A DNA stretch of 64,000 bases, taken from positions 3,594,001-3,658,000 of the forward strand of contig NZ_CP034437.1 of NCBI RefSeq assembly GCF_003952225.1, written 5' to 3'. The DNA is from Paenibacillus albus (lineage in GTDB: Bacteria > Bacillota > Bacilli > Paenibacillales > Paenibacillaceae). This document shows positions 16,955 through 25,860 of the stretch, piece by piece. Position 1 is the first letter of the stretch; every line of letters starts with the position of its first letter. The notes beneath the pieces are model-generated. The model saw only the letters and a list, made by a program, of their open reading frames with translations. It was not told the DNA's origin and searched no databases. Made by a program: the position numbers and the translations under genes.

Positions 16955-18643
16955 ATGCAGCAAATATCAGCCAAGTTATCGAGAGAGAAGATCTTCATCC
17001 TTGCCGCTCTATGCAGTATCCTTCTATATTTATCGCCGCTTTATTTATTGGGCGACAATGCTACGATTCGTGTTCATGACAATTTAGATTCGAATATTGC
17101 TTGGTATAAGGTGCTTGTCCAAAGTAACGAACTGTTCGGCTCCCTACAAGCTGTCATTCCCCAGGTCATTAATGGATTACCTAGAGGTGCTTACGGCACT
17201 GAGTTTAGCGGAATCGTATGGCTGCATGCACTGTTTCCGACGATGGTAGCTTATGCAGTCAGTCAGACTATAACGAGAGTAGTCGCGTTCTTCGGGATGT
17301 ATTTGTTACTGGGGAGACATTTCGTGCAAAGCAAACGTGCTATGTATATTCGTGTCGGAGTATCACTTGCTTTCGCTTTAACACCATTCTGGCCGTCAGG
17401 AATGTTAAGCACATTAGGCCAACCCCTTGCATTGTGGGCATTCATGAACATACGTAAACGTGAGTCTTCTTGGCGAGAGTGGCTGGTTCTTACGATACTG
17501 CCGCTATACTCAAGCTTTGTACTGGGCTTTTTCTTCTTCTTAACGGCGATGGGTATCTTCTGGTTTGTTGACGTCATCCAGAAACGAGATTGGAATCTTA
17601 AATTTCTTGGCAGTATTGCTTTCATGACGTTTATTTACCTTGCCATCGAGTATAGATTGGTCTTCGGGCTGATCATCTCGGATGTACCAAATAGCCGATT
17701 AGAGTTTGTGAACGCAACGCTTAGTATTTGGCAATCCATCGAGCTCACGGTCGTGAATTTTGTCTTTGGACATGGCCATGTGTTAACACTACATACCTTG
17801 GTCATCCTGCCAATCCTGATTATTGTCTTTCGAATTGTGATCAGACGCAAAGGCAGCCAAGAGAATAAACGTTTTTTATACTTGCTCGGATTAAATATGT
17901 TCTTATCGGTCTGGTATGCCTTCTGGTACTACAAAGGCTGGGAACCGATAAAAGAAAAATTTAGCCTGTTGGATACGTTCAATTTCGCGCGGTTTCATTT
18001 TCTACATCCACTTGTCATTTATCTATCGTTTGCGATTGGGCTGCTTATTCTGTGGAGATTGGGACCAAAGTGGCAGAAGTGGGTGCGCATCAGCCTTGTT
18101 CTACAACTTATTATATTATTCGCGAGTAATGACCAATTCGTATATCGGGTCTATGGAGAACCTACGGTCAAGCAGTTCTATGCCGTTGACCAGTTCAAAG
18201 CCATTAGGGATTACATCGGTTTGCCTCAATCTTCGTATCGGGTAGCCAGCATTGGTCTGCACCCAGCAATAGCTCAATATAACGGATTCTATACGCTGGA
18301 TACCTACAATAATTACTATCCACTCGCATACAAGCATGAGTTTCGCCAAATCATAGCGAAGGAATTGGATAAAAGCCCGGCCCTTAAAACGTACTTTGAT
18401 GAATGGGGCGGACGGTGTTATTTGTTCGTGAGCGAGCTGGGTAAGAACTATGAGTTTAAGAAAAATTCGACAGTACAGATTCATCATCTCGAACTGAACA
18501 CGGATGTATTCAAGCAAATCGGCGGAAGGTATATCATTTCGGCTGTGCCAATATTGAACGCTAATGAGGATGGCTTGCAATTTTTGAAAACCTTTGATAA
18601 TGCGGACTCAGCATGGAGAATTTATCTATATGAAGCCATATAA
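16955..18643 (+). CDS. ykoS: YkoS-like (DUF6044/YfhO-type) polytopic membrane protein, probable GT-C glycosyltransferase
   Basis: About 562 residues with a dozen or so hydrophobic segments through residue 400 and a soluble C-terminal part. The first outer loop carries RVHDNLDSNIAWYK, the acidic loop typical of DUF6044/YfhO relatives. YfhO-type proteins are the third, GT-C component of three-part surface glycosylation systems, transferring a sugar from undecaprenyl phosphate to a wall polymer. Start ATG 16955 has GGAGGAA at 16941-16947; ATG 16919 lacks a site. The neighbouring ykoT-like and GtrA genes support the reading. The ykoS name is by resemblance. Confidence 0.75.
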   Translation: MQQISAKLSREKIFILAALCSILLYLSPLYLLGDNATIRVHDNLDSNIAWYKVLVQSNELFGSLQAVIPQVINGLPRGAYGTEFSGIVWLHALFPTMVAYAVSQTITRVVAFFGMYLLLGRHFVQSKRAMYIRVGVSLAFALTPFWPSGMLSTLGQPLALWAFMNIRKRESSWREWLVLTILPLYSSFVLGFFFFLTAMGIFWFVDVIQKRDWNLKFLGSIAFMTFIYLAIEYRLVFGLIISDVPNSRLEFVNATLSIWQSIELTVVNFVFGHGHVLTLHTLVILPILIIVFRIVIRRKGSQENKRFLYLLGLNMFLSVWYAFWYYKGWEPIKEKFSLLDTFNFARFHFLHPLVIYLSFAIGLLILWRLGPKWQKWVRISLVLQLIILFASNDQFVYRVYGEPTVKQFYAVDQFKAIRDYIGLPQSSYRVASIGLHPAIAQYNGFYTLDTYNNYYPLAYKHEFRQIIAKELDKSPALKTYFDEWGGRCYLFVSELGKNYEFKKNSTVQIHHLELNTDVFKQIGGRYIISAVPILNANEDGLQFLKTFDNADSAWRIYLYEAI

Positions 18644-18648
18644 ACAAT

Positions 18649-18676
18649 TTGGAAACGACTTAAGAATTTATTAATT
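18649..18676 (+). promoter_or_regulatory. Putative response-regulator site (TTAAKA type), copy b
   Basis: TTAAGA (18660) and TTAATT (18671) are 11 bp apart, with a poor TTGGAA at 18649. No convincing -10 sits 37 bp after the middle half-site (TTAACT at 18697). The site is about 90 bp upstream of the ykoT-like gene. Confidence 0.45.
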
Positions 18677-18763
18677 ATTTTGAGATAGCATCATAGTTAA
18701 CTGGGTGTTCAAATCTTATAAAGTATAAGTATAAATGCTGTCTGCAGGAAGGAAGTGCGCAGT

Positions 18764-19729
18764 TTGAATAAGCCCGCTCTGGCGATCGTGGTCCCCTGTT
18801 ATAACGAGAGAGAAGTGCTGTGCGAGACAGCAAAGCAGCTCAAAGAGGTATTAATTGCACTTATTGGTGATGGAATTATTTCGTCAAACAGTAAGATCGT
18901 TTTCGTCGATGATGGAAGCAGAGACGAGACTTGGCAGTTGATTGAGAACGAGAAAAGTAGGAGCGAGCACATCTCGGGAGTCAAGCTTTCTCGAAACTTC
19001 GGCCACCAGGGGGCTCTACTGGCTGGCATTCATTCCGCGAAGCTCTGGTATGACTGCGTCATTACCATTGATGCCGATCTGCAAGATGATATCCACGTCA
19101 TACGTGATTTTGTCATTCAATATCAGAAGGGTTCGGAGATTGTATACGGGGTGCGCAAGAGCAGAACGACGGATTCATTCTTCAAGCGAGCTACTGCGCA
19201 AGCCTACTATAAATTCATGCGCAAGCTCGGTATCGACCTCATTTATAACCATGCTGACTTCAGGCTGATGAGCAAGCGGGCCGTTAGCGTACTTGAGGAT
19301 TTCGAGGAGCGAAATATGTTTCTTCGGGGCATTGTACCGATGTTAGGATTTAAGAGTGAAGTTGTTTATTACGATCGTAAAGAGCGCTTCGCAGGAGAGA
19401 CCAAATATCCGCTTAAAAAAATGCTGGCATTTGCATTCAATGGACTCACATCCTTCAGCATTGTGCCTATTCGGCTCGTGTCCATCATTGGTGTGCTGTC
19501 ATTCTGTTTAAGCTTTCTAACTGGAGTCTATGCACTGATTCAGAAGCTGCTTGGTCATACCGAGTCAGGCTGGACATCCATAATCATCTCGGTTTGGATC
19601 ATCGGCGGCCTAATGCTCATGAGCGTGGGGCTCATCGGTGAGTACATCGGCAAGATCTACTGGGAAACAAAGCGCCGACCGGCGTATATCATCGAAATGG
19701 ATCTCACGCGTGATGATGGACAGAAGTAA
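18764..19729 (+). CDS. ykoT: YkoT-like family 2 glycosyltransferase (polyprenyl-phosphate glycosyltransferase)
   Basis: About 321 residues. The N-terminal GT2 domain has IVVPCYNERE, FVDDGSRDETW and ITIDADLQDD (the DxD), then VYGVRKSRTTDSFFKR. Two C-terminal hydrophobic segments (about 230-250 and 265-290) anchor it in the membrane, as in CsbB/GtrB and dolichol-phosphate mannosyltransferase-like enzymes that load a sugar onto undecaprenyl phosphate. TTG 18764 has AGGAAG 8 nt upstream; GTG 18755 overlaps that site but is possible. It overlaps the GtrA gene, indicating translational coupling. Confidence 0.88.
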   Translation: MNKPALAIVVPCYNEREVLCETAKQLKEVLIALIGDGIISSNSKIVFVDDGSRDETWQLIENEKSRSEHISGVKLSRNFGHQGALLAGIHSAKLWYDCVITIDADLQDDIHVIRDFVIQYQKGSEIVYGVRKSRTTDSFFKRATAQAYYKFMRKLGIDLIYNHADFRLMSKRAVSVLEDFEERNMFLRGIVPMLGFKSEVVYYDRKERFAGETKYPLKKMLAFAFNGLTSFSIVPIRLVSIIGVLSFCLSFLTGVYALIQKLLGHTESGWTSIIISVWIIGGLMLMSVGLIGEYIGKIYWETKRRPAYIIEMDLTRDDGQK

Positions 19730-20162
19730 CCGTCTCCTCGGAAAGCCATTTATCCGATTTTTAATCATAGGGGTATTCAATACGTTAATTGGACTTACAG
19801 TCACCTATGGAACCTTGCATCTACTCTCCTTTTCCTATTGGGGATCTACATTTACAGGTAACTCGGTAGGAGCTGTTGTCAGTTACACGCTGAACAAGCG
19901 AATAACATTTAACAACAATGACAGGATCCCTCGAACGTTCTTATTATTTGTCATGGTGATTCTGTTCTGTTACTTCTCTTCCTACTATATTGGACTCAAA
20001 GTCGTTCAGTTGGCAGGGACACAATTGCTGCATTTGAGAGGGAATTGGGCTAAGGATGCCGCTGTAATGATCAGTACAGGGTTGTATACCATAATGAATT
20101 ATTTCGGACAAAAGTGGATTGTGTTCCGAGAAACGGAGAATCGATATGAAGCTTCGAATTAA
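19713..20162 (+). CDS. GtrA family membrane protein (putative lipid-linked sugar flippase)
   Basis: About 149 residues with four transmembrane segments and the family start pattern FIRFLIIGVFNTLIGLTVTYG plus SYTLNKRITFNN. GtrA proteins are thought to flip undecaprenyl-phosphate sugars made by GtrB-type enzymes. ATG 19713 (or 19716) lies inside the end of the preceding glycosyltransferase gene, which overlaps it by 17 bp. The next gene starts within its 3' end, so 18764-21594 is one tightly coupled operon. Confidence 0.88.
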   Translation: MMDRSNRLLGKPFIRFLIIGVFNTLIGLTVTYGTLHLLSFSYWGSTFTGNSVGAVVSYTLNKRITFNNNDRIPRTFLLFVMVILFCYFSSYYIGLKVVQLAGTQLLHLRGNWAKDAAVMISTGLYTIMNYFGQKWIVFRETENRYEASN

Positions 20163-21594
20163 GCAGGGATTACCGATTCTATACATGGTATTGGCTGTAA
20201 TCGCGATTGTATTGATGTTCCCTAGAGAAACCTACAACGATCCGGATACGTTCTGGCACATTGAACTTGGCAATTATATGCTCAAGCATCATATGGTACT
20301 TCATCATGCCATCCATACGTTCTATAATGACAAGCTACCTTATGTGCCTCATGAGTTTGGATTTCAATTAATAGTTGCTGCACTTTATGATACTTTTGGC
20401 TGGCAAGGCACTTATTACCTTACTGGTGTTTGTCTATTCTTCCTAATTCTAGGCTTGTACAGGCTAACTCGTATCTCGCGCAAGGAGCTTGGACTAGATG
20501 AGCATCATTTCTTGTTATTCGTGCTTGTCTTGATCGTATCGATCTGTGTGTATTATTTCTATTTCAAAACTCGTCCGCAGATCATTTCTTCGTGCTTGAT
20601 CGTGTGGTTCTTCGTTTATTTGAGGGAGTTTAATCTCTCGCTGTCTAAACGATACGCTTACGCGATCGTTGTCATATCGATTTGCTTAGCAAATATTCAT
20701 GCCGGTGTTTGGCTGGTCATTGCCGTATTCACCGCAATGGCTTTCGCCGAGTCTGTAATTGAACGAAGCTTAAGCAAAATGAAGATATGGACATACCTGG
20801 CCATCATCGCGGTTGGATTCATCAATGTGGGTGGAACGAATAACATCCTATACATATTCACGGTTACGAAGCATCACTTTAATCTGATGATAAATGAGTG
20901 GCAGCCTGTAAATTTTGCAAGTCCAACGGAACCGAGAGCAATACTGCTCCTTGTATTTGCGATGCTATTGCCGTTTGCAATCCATCGCAAGCCATTTCGA
21001 TTCATGCTGATGCTCGGCATTCTATTTCTCGGCGTGTCGTCGTACAAACAAAATTTATTCATGTGGTTATTCATTCCTTACTTTGCAGGCACAGTCGTGG
21101 ATCAAATCCCTTACCACAAAAGCCTTCAAATCCCGTATAAGAAAGCTTGGGTTATATTAGGGTTAATTATTGGCCTCTCGGCGAACCTGGCTATTGATTA
21201 TATCTGGCCACCAATTATAGATGATAAGAAGTATCCGGTCGCAGAAATGAATTATGTCATGTCGCAAACCTCAGCAGGTAACCGGCCGAAGGTGCTTGCG
21301 CCTTACGGTAGTTCGGGCTATGTCATGTCCCATGGGGCAGATGTGCTCTGTGACGGCAGACAAGATCCATTTGTCACGGATGATTCAAAGGGTGTATTCG
21401 GTTACACGGCATTCGAACGATCCATGAAGGGATTCTCCGAGATATTACCTGATATCGTTCAGTATGATAAACCCGACTATGTGTTAGTTAGGAAGAACGT
21501 CTCCGATCGCATGTACCAGAGCTGGTGTTCAGCTTTCGGTAATCCGTTATTCCAAGGTAATTATGGCAGCGTCTTTCGTATAAAAAAAGTGTAA
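20146..21594 (+). CDS. Polytopic membrane protein, GT-C glycosyltransferase-like
   Basis: About 482 residues with roughly ten to eleven hydrophobic segments and a C-terminal soluble tail. The first outer loop has YNDPDTFWHIELGNYML, an acidic D-x-D-containing loop of the kind found in GT-C enzymes, and the tail has SHGADVLCDGRQDPF. I infer a second candidate acceptor-specific glycosyltransferase for the GtrA/YkoT pair. ATG 20146 follows CGGAGA and overlaps the GtrA gene by 17 bp; the upstream TTG 20119 is unlikely. No closer family name recognised. Confidence 0.65.
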   Translation: MKLRIKQGLPILYMVLAVIAIVLMFPRETYNDPDTFWHIELGNYMLKHHMVLHHAIHTFYNDKLPYVPHEFGFQLIVAALYDTFGWQGTYYLTGVCLFFLILGLYRLTRISRKELGLDEHHFLLFVLVLIVSICVYYFYFKTRPQIISSCLIVWFFVYLREFNLSLSKRYAYAIVVISICLANIHAGVWLVIAVFTAMAFAESVIERSLSKMKIWTYLAIIAVGFINVGGTNNILYIFTVTKHHFNLMINEWQPVNFASPTEPRAILLLVFAMLLPFAIHRKPFRFMLMLGILFLGVSSYKQNLFMWLFIPYFAGTVVDQIPYHKSLQIPYKKAWVILGLIIGLSANLAIDYIWPPIIDDKKYPVAEMNYVMSQTSAGNRPKVLAPYGSSGYVMSHGADVLCDGRQDPFVTDDSKGVFGYTAFERSMKGFSEILPDIVQYDKPDYVLVRKNVSDRMYQSWCSAFGNPLFQGNYGSVFRIKKV

Positions 21595-21630
21595 TGTATT
21601 CACAGGTTATGCTTAGTTAGCTTTGAGGAA

Positions 21631-21684
21631 TTAATACATTTTTAAGAACTGGTTCACTAATATTTTAGATCCCCTTTGTATGCT
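21631..21684 (+). promoter_or_regulatory. Putative response-regulator site and -10, copy c (autoregulation)
   Basis: Half-sites TTAATA (21631), TTAAGA (21642) and TTCACT (21653), each 11 bp apart, are followed by TATGCT at 21679-21684, exactly 37 bp after the middle half-site. No good -35 hexamer is present, as expected for an activated promoter. It drives the histidine kinase/response regulator operon, so feedback control is inferred. Confidence 0.7.
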
Positions 21685-21727
21685 TATTTATGCAAGCCTG
21701 AACTTACTTATCGAGGTGAACTGCTGC

Positions 21728-23200
21728 ATGTCGATCCGATTGAAACTATTGTTGTCGTATGCGGCAATGTTAATCATACCGTTAATCCTAATCCTACTCA
21801 TTACGTCGTTGTTGCTCGTCTCATTAAGAGGGAATCTGACTTCGGTGAAAGGGGCATATGAGTCAACTGAAAATATGTTTGACCATGATGTGGTTGAGCA
21901 TGTGGCCAAGGGAATATGGCGTTCCGTTCAAAGGGACCCTGAGCTGTGGTTGGATAGACCCTACTTGGATGAAATGACGACAGAACTCCAAAAGAATGAT
22001 GCAGGCTTAGTCATTCGTCAGAATAATACACTCTTTTATCAATCTGCCATATTCGATCAAGCGATTGACCTTGCATCCATATTGCCACCTTATAAAAGCC
22101 CAGGATCCATTACGCATGATATTCTTCGAAAATCTGGAAATGTGGATTATGAGATCATGCAATTTGACTCTCGAAATCAAACACAGCAGAGCACCTTATT
22201 CATCGTTCTAAAGATTAATCCCATTGTTTATTTCATTCATCGTTACTTCATGGTCATGTTCTTTGGCTTGCTAGTTATTTTAATCGGGACACACGTGCTC
22301 CTTACCACTTATATGTCGAAGAATATTATTAAACCGCTCCAGGCACTTCGAGGTGCAGCTCGAGAAATTAAAGAAGGGCGGTTGGACTTTAGTCTAGGAG
22401 TTGCCCGCAAGGATGAAATCGGACAGCTGAGTACTGCATTCGAAGAGATGCGCTTTAGGCTTCAGGAGTCGCTTGAAGTTCAGAAACAGTATGAAATAAA
22501 CCGTAAAGAACTAATTGCAAGCATATCTCATGATTTAAGAACGCCCCTAACAGCAATACGTGGTTATGTCGATGGTATCATCGAAGGGGTAGCAGATACG
22601 CCAGAGAAGAGTCGCAAATATATGCAGACAATTGCCATGAAAGCAGATGAACTGGATCACCTCATCAACGAGTTGTTCTTATATTCAAAACTAGATCTGA
22701 ATAGGCTGCCTTTCCAGTTTGAAACTGTTCATTTATGGCCATTCTTCCATGATTGGACAGAGGAGCTTATGTTTGAACTGGAGAAGAAGGGGATTTTGCT
22801 TCGTACAGAAATAAACATTGCTCCATCGATCTGCGTTACGATGGACCGAGACCATTTCAGGCGTGTTCTTAATAATATCATTCAGAATAGTGAGCGCTAT
22901 ATGGACAAAACCGCTCCAATCATTCAGATTGCTGCTAATGAAGTCGATGATTCAGTTGTTATTGAGCTAACGGATAATGGGTCAGGTATTGAACCGAAGG
23001 CACTTCAGCATATATTCGAACGTTTTTACCGCGTAGATGAGTCGCGCAATGCCAATACAGGTGGCAGTGGACTGGGACTTGCGATCTCAAAACAGATAAT
23101 GGAAGGTCACGGAGGCAGCATTGATGCAAGAAGCCAGTTATTTGAAGGTACGACAATTATTTTGTCCATTCCCATCGTGCAAGGGAGTCGAAGTGAATGA
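21728..23200 (+). CDS. Sensor histidine kinase (HAMP, HisKA, HATPase)
   Basis: About 490 residues. TM1 (about 10-33), an extracytoplasmic sensor of roughly 130 residues, TM2 (about 175-198), then HAMP (NIIKPLQALRGAAREIKEG). The phosphoacceptor box is SISHDLRTPLTAIRGY; the ATPase has NNIIQNSERY (N box), DNGSGIEP (G1), FERFYRVDESR (F box) and GGSGLGLAISKQI (G2). ATG 21728 is preceded by GAGGTG at good spacing; ATG 21680 coincides with the predicted -10 and is rejected. It overlaps the regulator gene by 4 bp (ATGA). Signal unknown; genomic context points to the cell envelope. Confidence 0.92.
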   Translation: MSIRLKLLLSYAAMLIIPLILILLITSLLLVSLRGNLTSVKGAYESTENMFDHDVVEHVAKGIWRSVQRDPELWLDRPYLDEMTTELQKNDAGLVIRQNNTLFYQSAIFDQAIDLASILPPYKSPGSITHDILRKSGNVDYEIMQFDSRNQTQQSTLFIVLKINPIVYFIHRYFMVMFFGLLVILIGTHVLLTTYMSKNIIKPLQALRGAAREIKEGRLDFSLGVARKDEIGQLSTAFEEMRFRLQESLEVQKQYEINRKELIASISHDLRTPLTAIRGYVDGIIEGVADTPEKSRKYMQTIAMKADELDHLINELFLYSKLDLNRLPFQFETVHLWPFFHDWTEELMFELEKKGILLRTEINIAPSICVTMDRDHFRRVLNNIIQNSERYMDKTAPIIQIAANEVDDSVVIELTDNGSGIEPKALQHIFERFYRVDESRNANTGGSGLGLAISKQIMEGHGGSIDARSQLFEGTTIILSIPIVQGSRSE

Positions 23201-23883
23201 AATCTGTATTATTAATTGAAGATGATCAATCCATTTCCGAGCTCCAACGTGACTACCTTGAAATTAATGGATTTAAAGTTGATATCGCGGCAGATGGTGA
23301 ACAAGGGCTTCATATGAGTTTAACGGGCTCATATGACCTTATCATCCTTGATTTGATGCTTCCAAAGATGAATGGATTTGATGTCTGCAAACGGATCCGG
23401 GAAAAGAAGAACATCCCTATTCTTATGGTTACGGCAAGACGAGAAGACATTGATGTCATTCGGGGGCTTGGTCTTGGCGCTGATGATTACATTACGAAGC
23501 CATTTAAACCAGCTGAGCTCGTTGCAAGAGTGAAAGCCCATATTGCTAGGTACGACCGACTCATCGGGTCCTACATGCCTAAGAATGATATTCAAATTCG
23601 CGGTTTGTACATGGATCCCGATAAACGAAGTGTATTGGTGAATGAAGTGGAGACGGTACTAACTACCAAAGAGTTTGACTTATTGTACTTTTTAGCCTGT
23701 AATCCCAACCGCGTGTTCACTAAAGATCATCTCTTTGAGCGAATTTGGGGCATTGATGCGATGGGTGACTTGCAAACGGTCACCGTGCATATCCGCAAGA
23801 TTCGCGAGAAGATCGAAGCTGAGCCTGCAAACCCAACCTACATTGAGACGGTATGGGGAGCTGGTTATAAGTTTAAAGATTAA
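23197..23883 (+). CDS. OmpR/PhoB-family response regulator
   Basis: A 228-residue regulator. The receiver domain has IEDD (acidic pocket), phosphoacceptor Asp52 in ILDLMLP, the switch TAR and conserved Lys in YITKPFKP. The winged-helix DNA-binding domain (about 130-228) shows LTTKEFDLLYFLACNPNRVF and VTVHIRKIREKIE...VWGAGYKF. OmpR-type regulators bind direct repeats of about 11 bp, which fits the TTAAKA triplets described here. It is followed by an intrinsic terminator. Confidence 0.93.
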   Translation: MKSVLLIEDDQSISELQRDYLEINGFKVDIAADGEQGLHMSLTGSYDLIILDLMLPKMNGFDVCKRIREKKNIPILMVTARREDIDVIRGLGLGADDYITKPFKPAELVARVKAHIARYDRLIGSYMPKNDIQIRGLYMDPDKRSVLVNEVETVLTTKEFDLLYFLACNPNRVFTKDHLFERIWGIDAMGDLQTVTVHIRKIREKIEAEPANPTYIETVWGAGYKFKD

Positions 23884-23914
23884 GAAGTCTGATTCGGATC
23901 AGGCTTCTTTTTCT
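23884..23914 (+). terminator. Intrinsic terminator
   Basis: AGAAGTCTGAT / ATCAGGCTTCTTTTTC hairpin with TCGG loop. Confidence 0.88.
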
Positions 23915-23931
23915 TATGTAGGACAAGCTAA

Positions 23932-23985
23932 TTAAGAAAAAGTTAAGAAACGGTTTATCGTTCCTTTAGGATTTAAGACTACACT
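23932..23985 (+). promoter_or_regulatory. Putative response-regulator site and -10, copy d (uppP)
   Basis: TTAAGA (23932), TTAAGA (23943) and TTTATC (23954), 11 bp apart, with TACACT at 23980 as -10, 37 bp after the middle half-site. It is one of the two best copies and lies just after the terminator of the regulator gene, about 50 bp from the uppP start. Confidence 0.72.
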
Positions 23986-24036
23986 AGCTTAGACGTGTTC
24001 ATGATATTCAATAGTTGAAGGGAGCGCATAGCGTTT

Positions 24037-24879
24037 ATGTTGCATTATGTTGATGCCGTTATACAAGGTATCGTTGAAGGCCTTACGGAGTTCTTACCCG
24101 TCTCCTCAACGGGTCATTTAATTCTTACCGGTAAATTGCTTGGATTCACGGGGGAGAAAGCAGATACTTTTGAAATCATCATTCAGCTTGGCGCAATCCT
24201 CGCTGTGGCCGTCATATACTGGCGCCGAATTCTTAATCTTCTTGGCCTTATGCGCATTCAACCTGAAACAGGTAATGTTAATGGTTCTAAGTCGGCAACC
24301 CCACCTGAACACAAGCTGAATTTGCTGCATGTCATTATAGCTTGTTTCCCAGCAATGGCACTTGGGTTGATCTTACACTCCGTTATTAAGGATTACTTGT
24401 TCTCGCCGTATACGGTTCTAATCGGTCTTGTGCTTGGCGGCGTGTTCATGCTGATTGGTCAGCGCAAACAAGCAGTTGTTCAAGCTGAAGGTATGGACCA
24501 AATCACGTATAAGCAGGCGTTACAGATCGGATTGTTTCAATGTTTGGCTCTATGGCCAGGCTTTTCTCGTTCAGGCGCTACAATCGCAGGCGGTTTGTTA
24601 ACTGGAATCAGCTATCGTGCTGCGACGAACTTCTCTTTCTTAATCGCCATTCCAATGATGTTCGCTGCAAGCGGCTATGAACTGCTGAAGAGCTACGATA
24701 CGCTGACTGCATCGGATGCCGGTTACTTTATTACAGGATTTATCGTAGCTTTTGTAGTCGCTCTTCTTGCAGTCATCACGTTCTTAAAACTACTCGAAAA
24801 GCTGAAGCTTGCGCCATTTGCTTATTACCGGTTTGTGCTTGCTGCTGTCTTCCTCGTGTATCTAGCTATTAAAGGTTAA
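24037..24879 (+). CDS. uppP: Undecaprenyl-diphosphatase (BacA/UppP)
   Basis: A 280-residue membrane phosphatase that recycles undecaprenyl diphosphate to undecaprenyl phosphate, the lipid carrier for peptidoglycan and wall polymers; it also gives bacitracin tolerance. Motif 1, EGLTEFLPVSSTGHL, lies at residues 14-28 and motif 2, PGFSRSGATIAGGLLTG, in the second half. Around eight hydrophobic segments. It is followed 20 bp later by a COG4705 gene and shares its promoter. Confidence 0.95.
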   Translation: MLHYVDAVIQGIVEGLTEFLPVSSTGHLILTGKLLGFTGEKADTFEIIIQLGAILAVAVIYWRRILNLLGLMRIQPETGNVNGSKSATPPEHKLNLLHVIIACFPAMALGLILHSVIKDYLFSPYTVLIGLVLGGVFMLIGQRKQAVVQAEGMDQITYKQALQIGLFQCLALWPGFSRSGATIAGGLLTGISYRAATNFSFLIAIPMMFAASGYELLKSYDTLTASDAGYFITGFIVAFVVALLAVITFLKLLEKLKLAPFAYYRFVLAAVFLVYLAIKG

Positions 24880-24899
24880 TTTGAAAAGAGGTGTATCGC

Positions 24900-25694
24900 A
24901 TGTCAAATCAACAATCAAAATTAAAAGATGCATCTAGAGCTGTGTTCTCTAAAGTGCCGGAAATTACACTGTTCTTCTGGATTACGAAACTATTAACCAC
25001 TGGAATGGGCGAGGTTGCATCCGATTATCTGTTCGAGAAGCTGAATCCGATTTTTTCCGTACCCGTCAGCCTGATTATCTTTATAGCAGCGATGATTATG
25101 CAGTTCAAAGTTCGCAAGTATGTGGCGGGAATTTACTGGCTAGTTGTAATCATGGTTAGCATCTTCGGGACAACTGCGGCTGATGCAGTTCGAGTAGGGC
25201 TAGGTATTCCGTATGTCGCATCAACCATATTCTTTGTCGCTGCACTTGCTGCCATACTAATCACTTGGTATGTTAAGGAGAAGACACTTTCCGTTCATAG
25301 TATCTATACACGAAGACGAGAAGTTTTCTATTGGTTAACCGTTGTAACCACTTTCGCACTCGGTACAGCGGCTGGTGATATGACAGCTAATAGTATGAAC
25401 CTCGGCTATCTGCCATCGGGGATTATGTTCTCTGTTATACTGGTACTCCCAGCGATTGGGTATTGGTTCTTTGGTTTGAAAGAAATTGCAGCTTTCTGGT
25501 TCGCTTATATTATGACTAGGCCTGTTGGTGCTTCATTCGCGGACTGGCTGTCGGCGGCACATAGCAGCGGAGGACTGGGATATAGTAAAGGAATTGTAAC
25601 TTTCGTATTAACGGTATTCATCGTCATTCTTGTTATTATAAAAGGTGGGAAACCTGCAGAAAGTTCAGATTTGGAAACACCACTGGCAAGTTAA
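24900..25694 (+). CDS. COG4705/DUF347-type membrane protein (short form)
   Basis: About 264 residues, paralog of the protein at 15640. Repeated pattern: ITLFFWITKLLTTGMGE, YWLTVVTTFALGTAAGD and AYIMTRPVGASFADWL, with eight or so transmembrane segments. ATG 24900 follows AAGAGGTG by 8 nt. Cotranscribed with uppP. It lacks the extracytoplasmic tail of its paralog. Function unknown. Confidence 0.82.
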   Translation: MSNQQSKLKDASRAVFSKVPEITLFFWITKLLTTGMGEVASDYLFEKLNPIFSVPVSLIIFIAAMIMQFKVRKYVAGIYWLVVIMVSIFGTTAADAVRVGLGIPYVASTIFFVAALAAILITWYVKEKTLSVHSIYTRRREVFYWLTVVTTFALGTAAGDMTANSMNLGYLPSGIMFSVILVLPAIGYWFFGLKEIAAFWFAYIMTRPVGASFADWLSAAHSSGGLGYSKGIVTFVLTVFIVILVIIKGGKPAESSDLETPLAS

Positions 25695-25740
25695 AAATAG
25701 CTGTTAAGCGGATATACGATTCGCTTAACAGCTATTTTCT
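25695..25740 (+). terminator. Intrinsic terminator
   Basis: Long stem AAAATAGCTGTTAAGCG / CGCTTAACAGCTATTTT with an 11-nt loop, ending the uppP transcript. Confidence 0.92.
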
Positions 25741-25823
25741 TTGAAATGGGCTCCTATGTTTTCATTCCTTAAATTTTTATTCAAGCTATAAGGCCTAACA
25801 ACGCTCTGACAATTAAGGAATAC

Positions 25824-25837
25824 TGTACTGTAGTACA
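25824..25837. promoter_or_regulatory. Perfect 14-bp palindrome in a promoter region
   Basis: TGTACT-GT-AGTACA is a perfect inverted repeat 24 bp upstream of the YheC/YheD-like start codon. It resembles an operator for a dimeric regulator; no regulator can be named. Confidence 0.5.
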
Positions 25838-25860
25838 CATTTTAAGGATGGAGGATGAAA

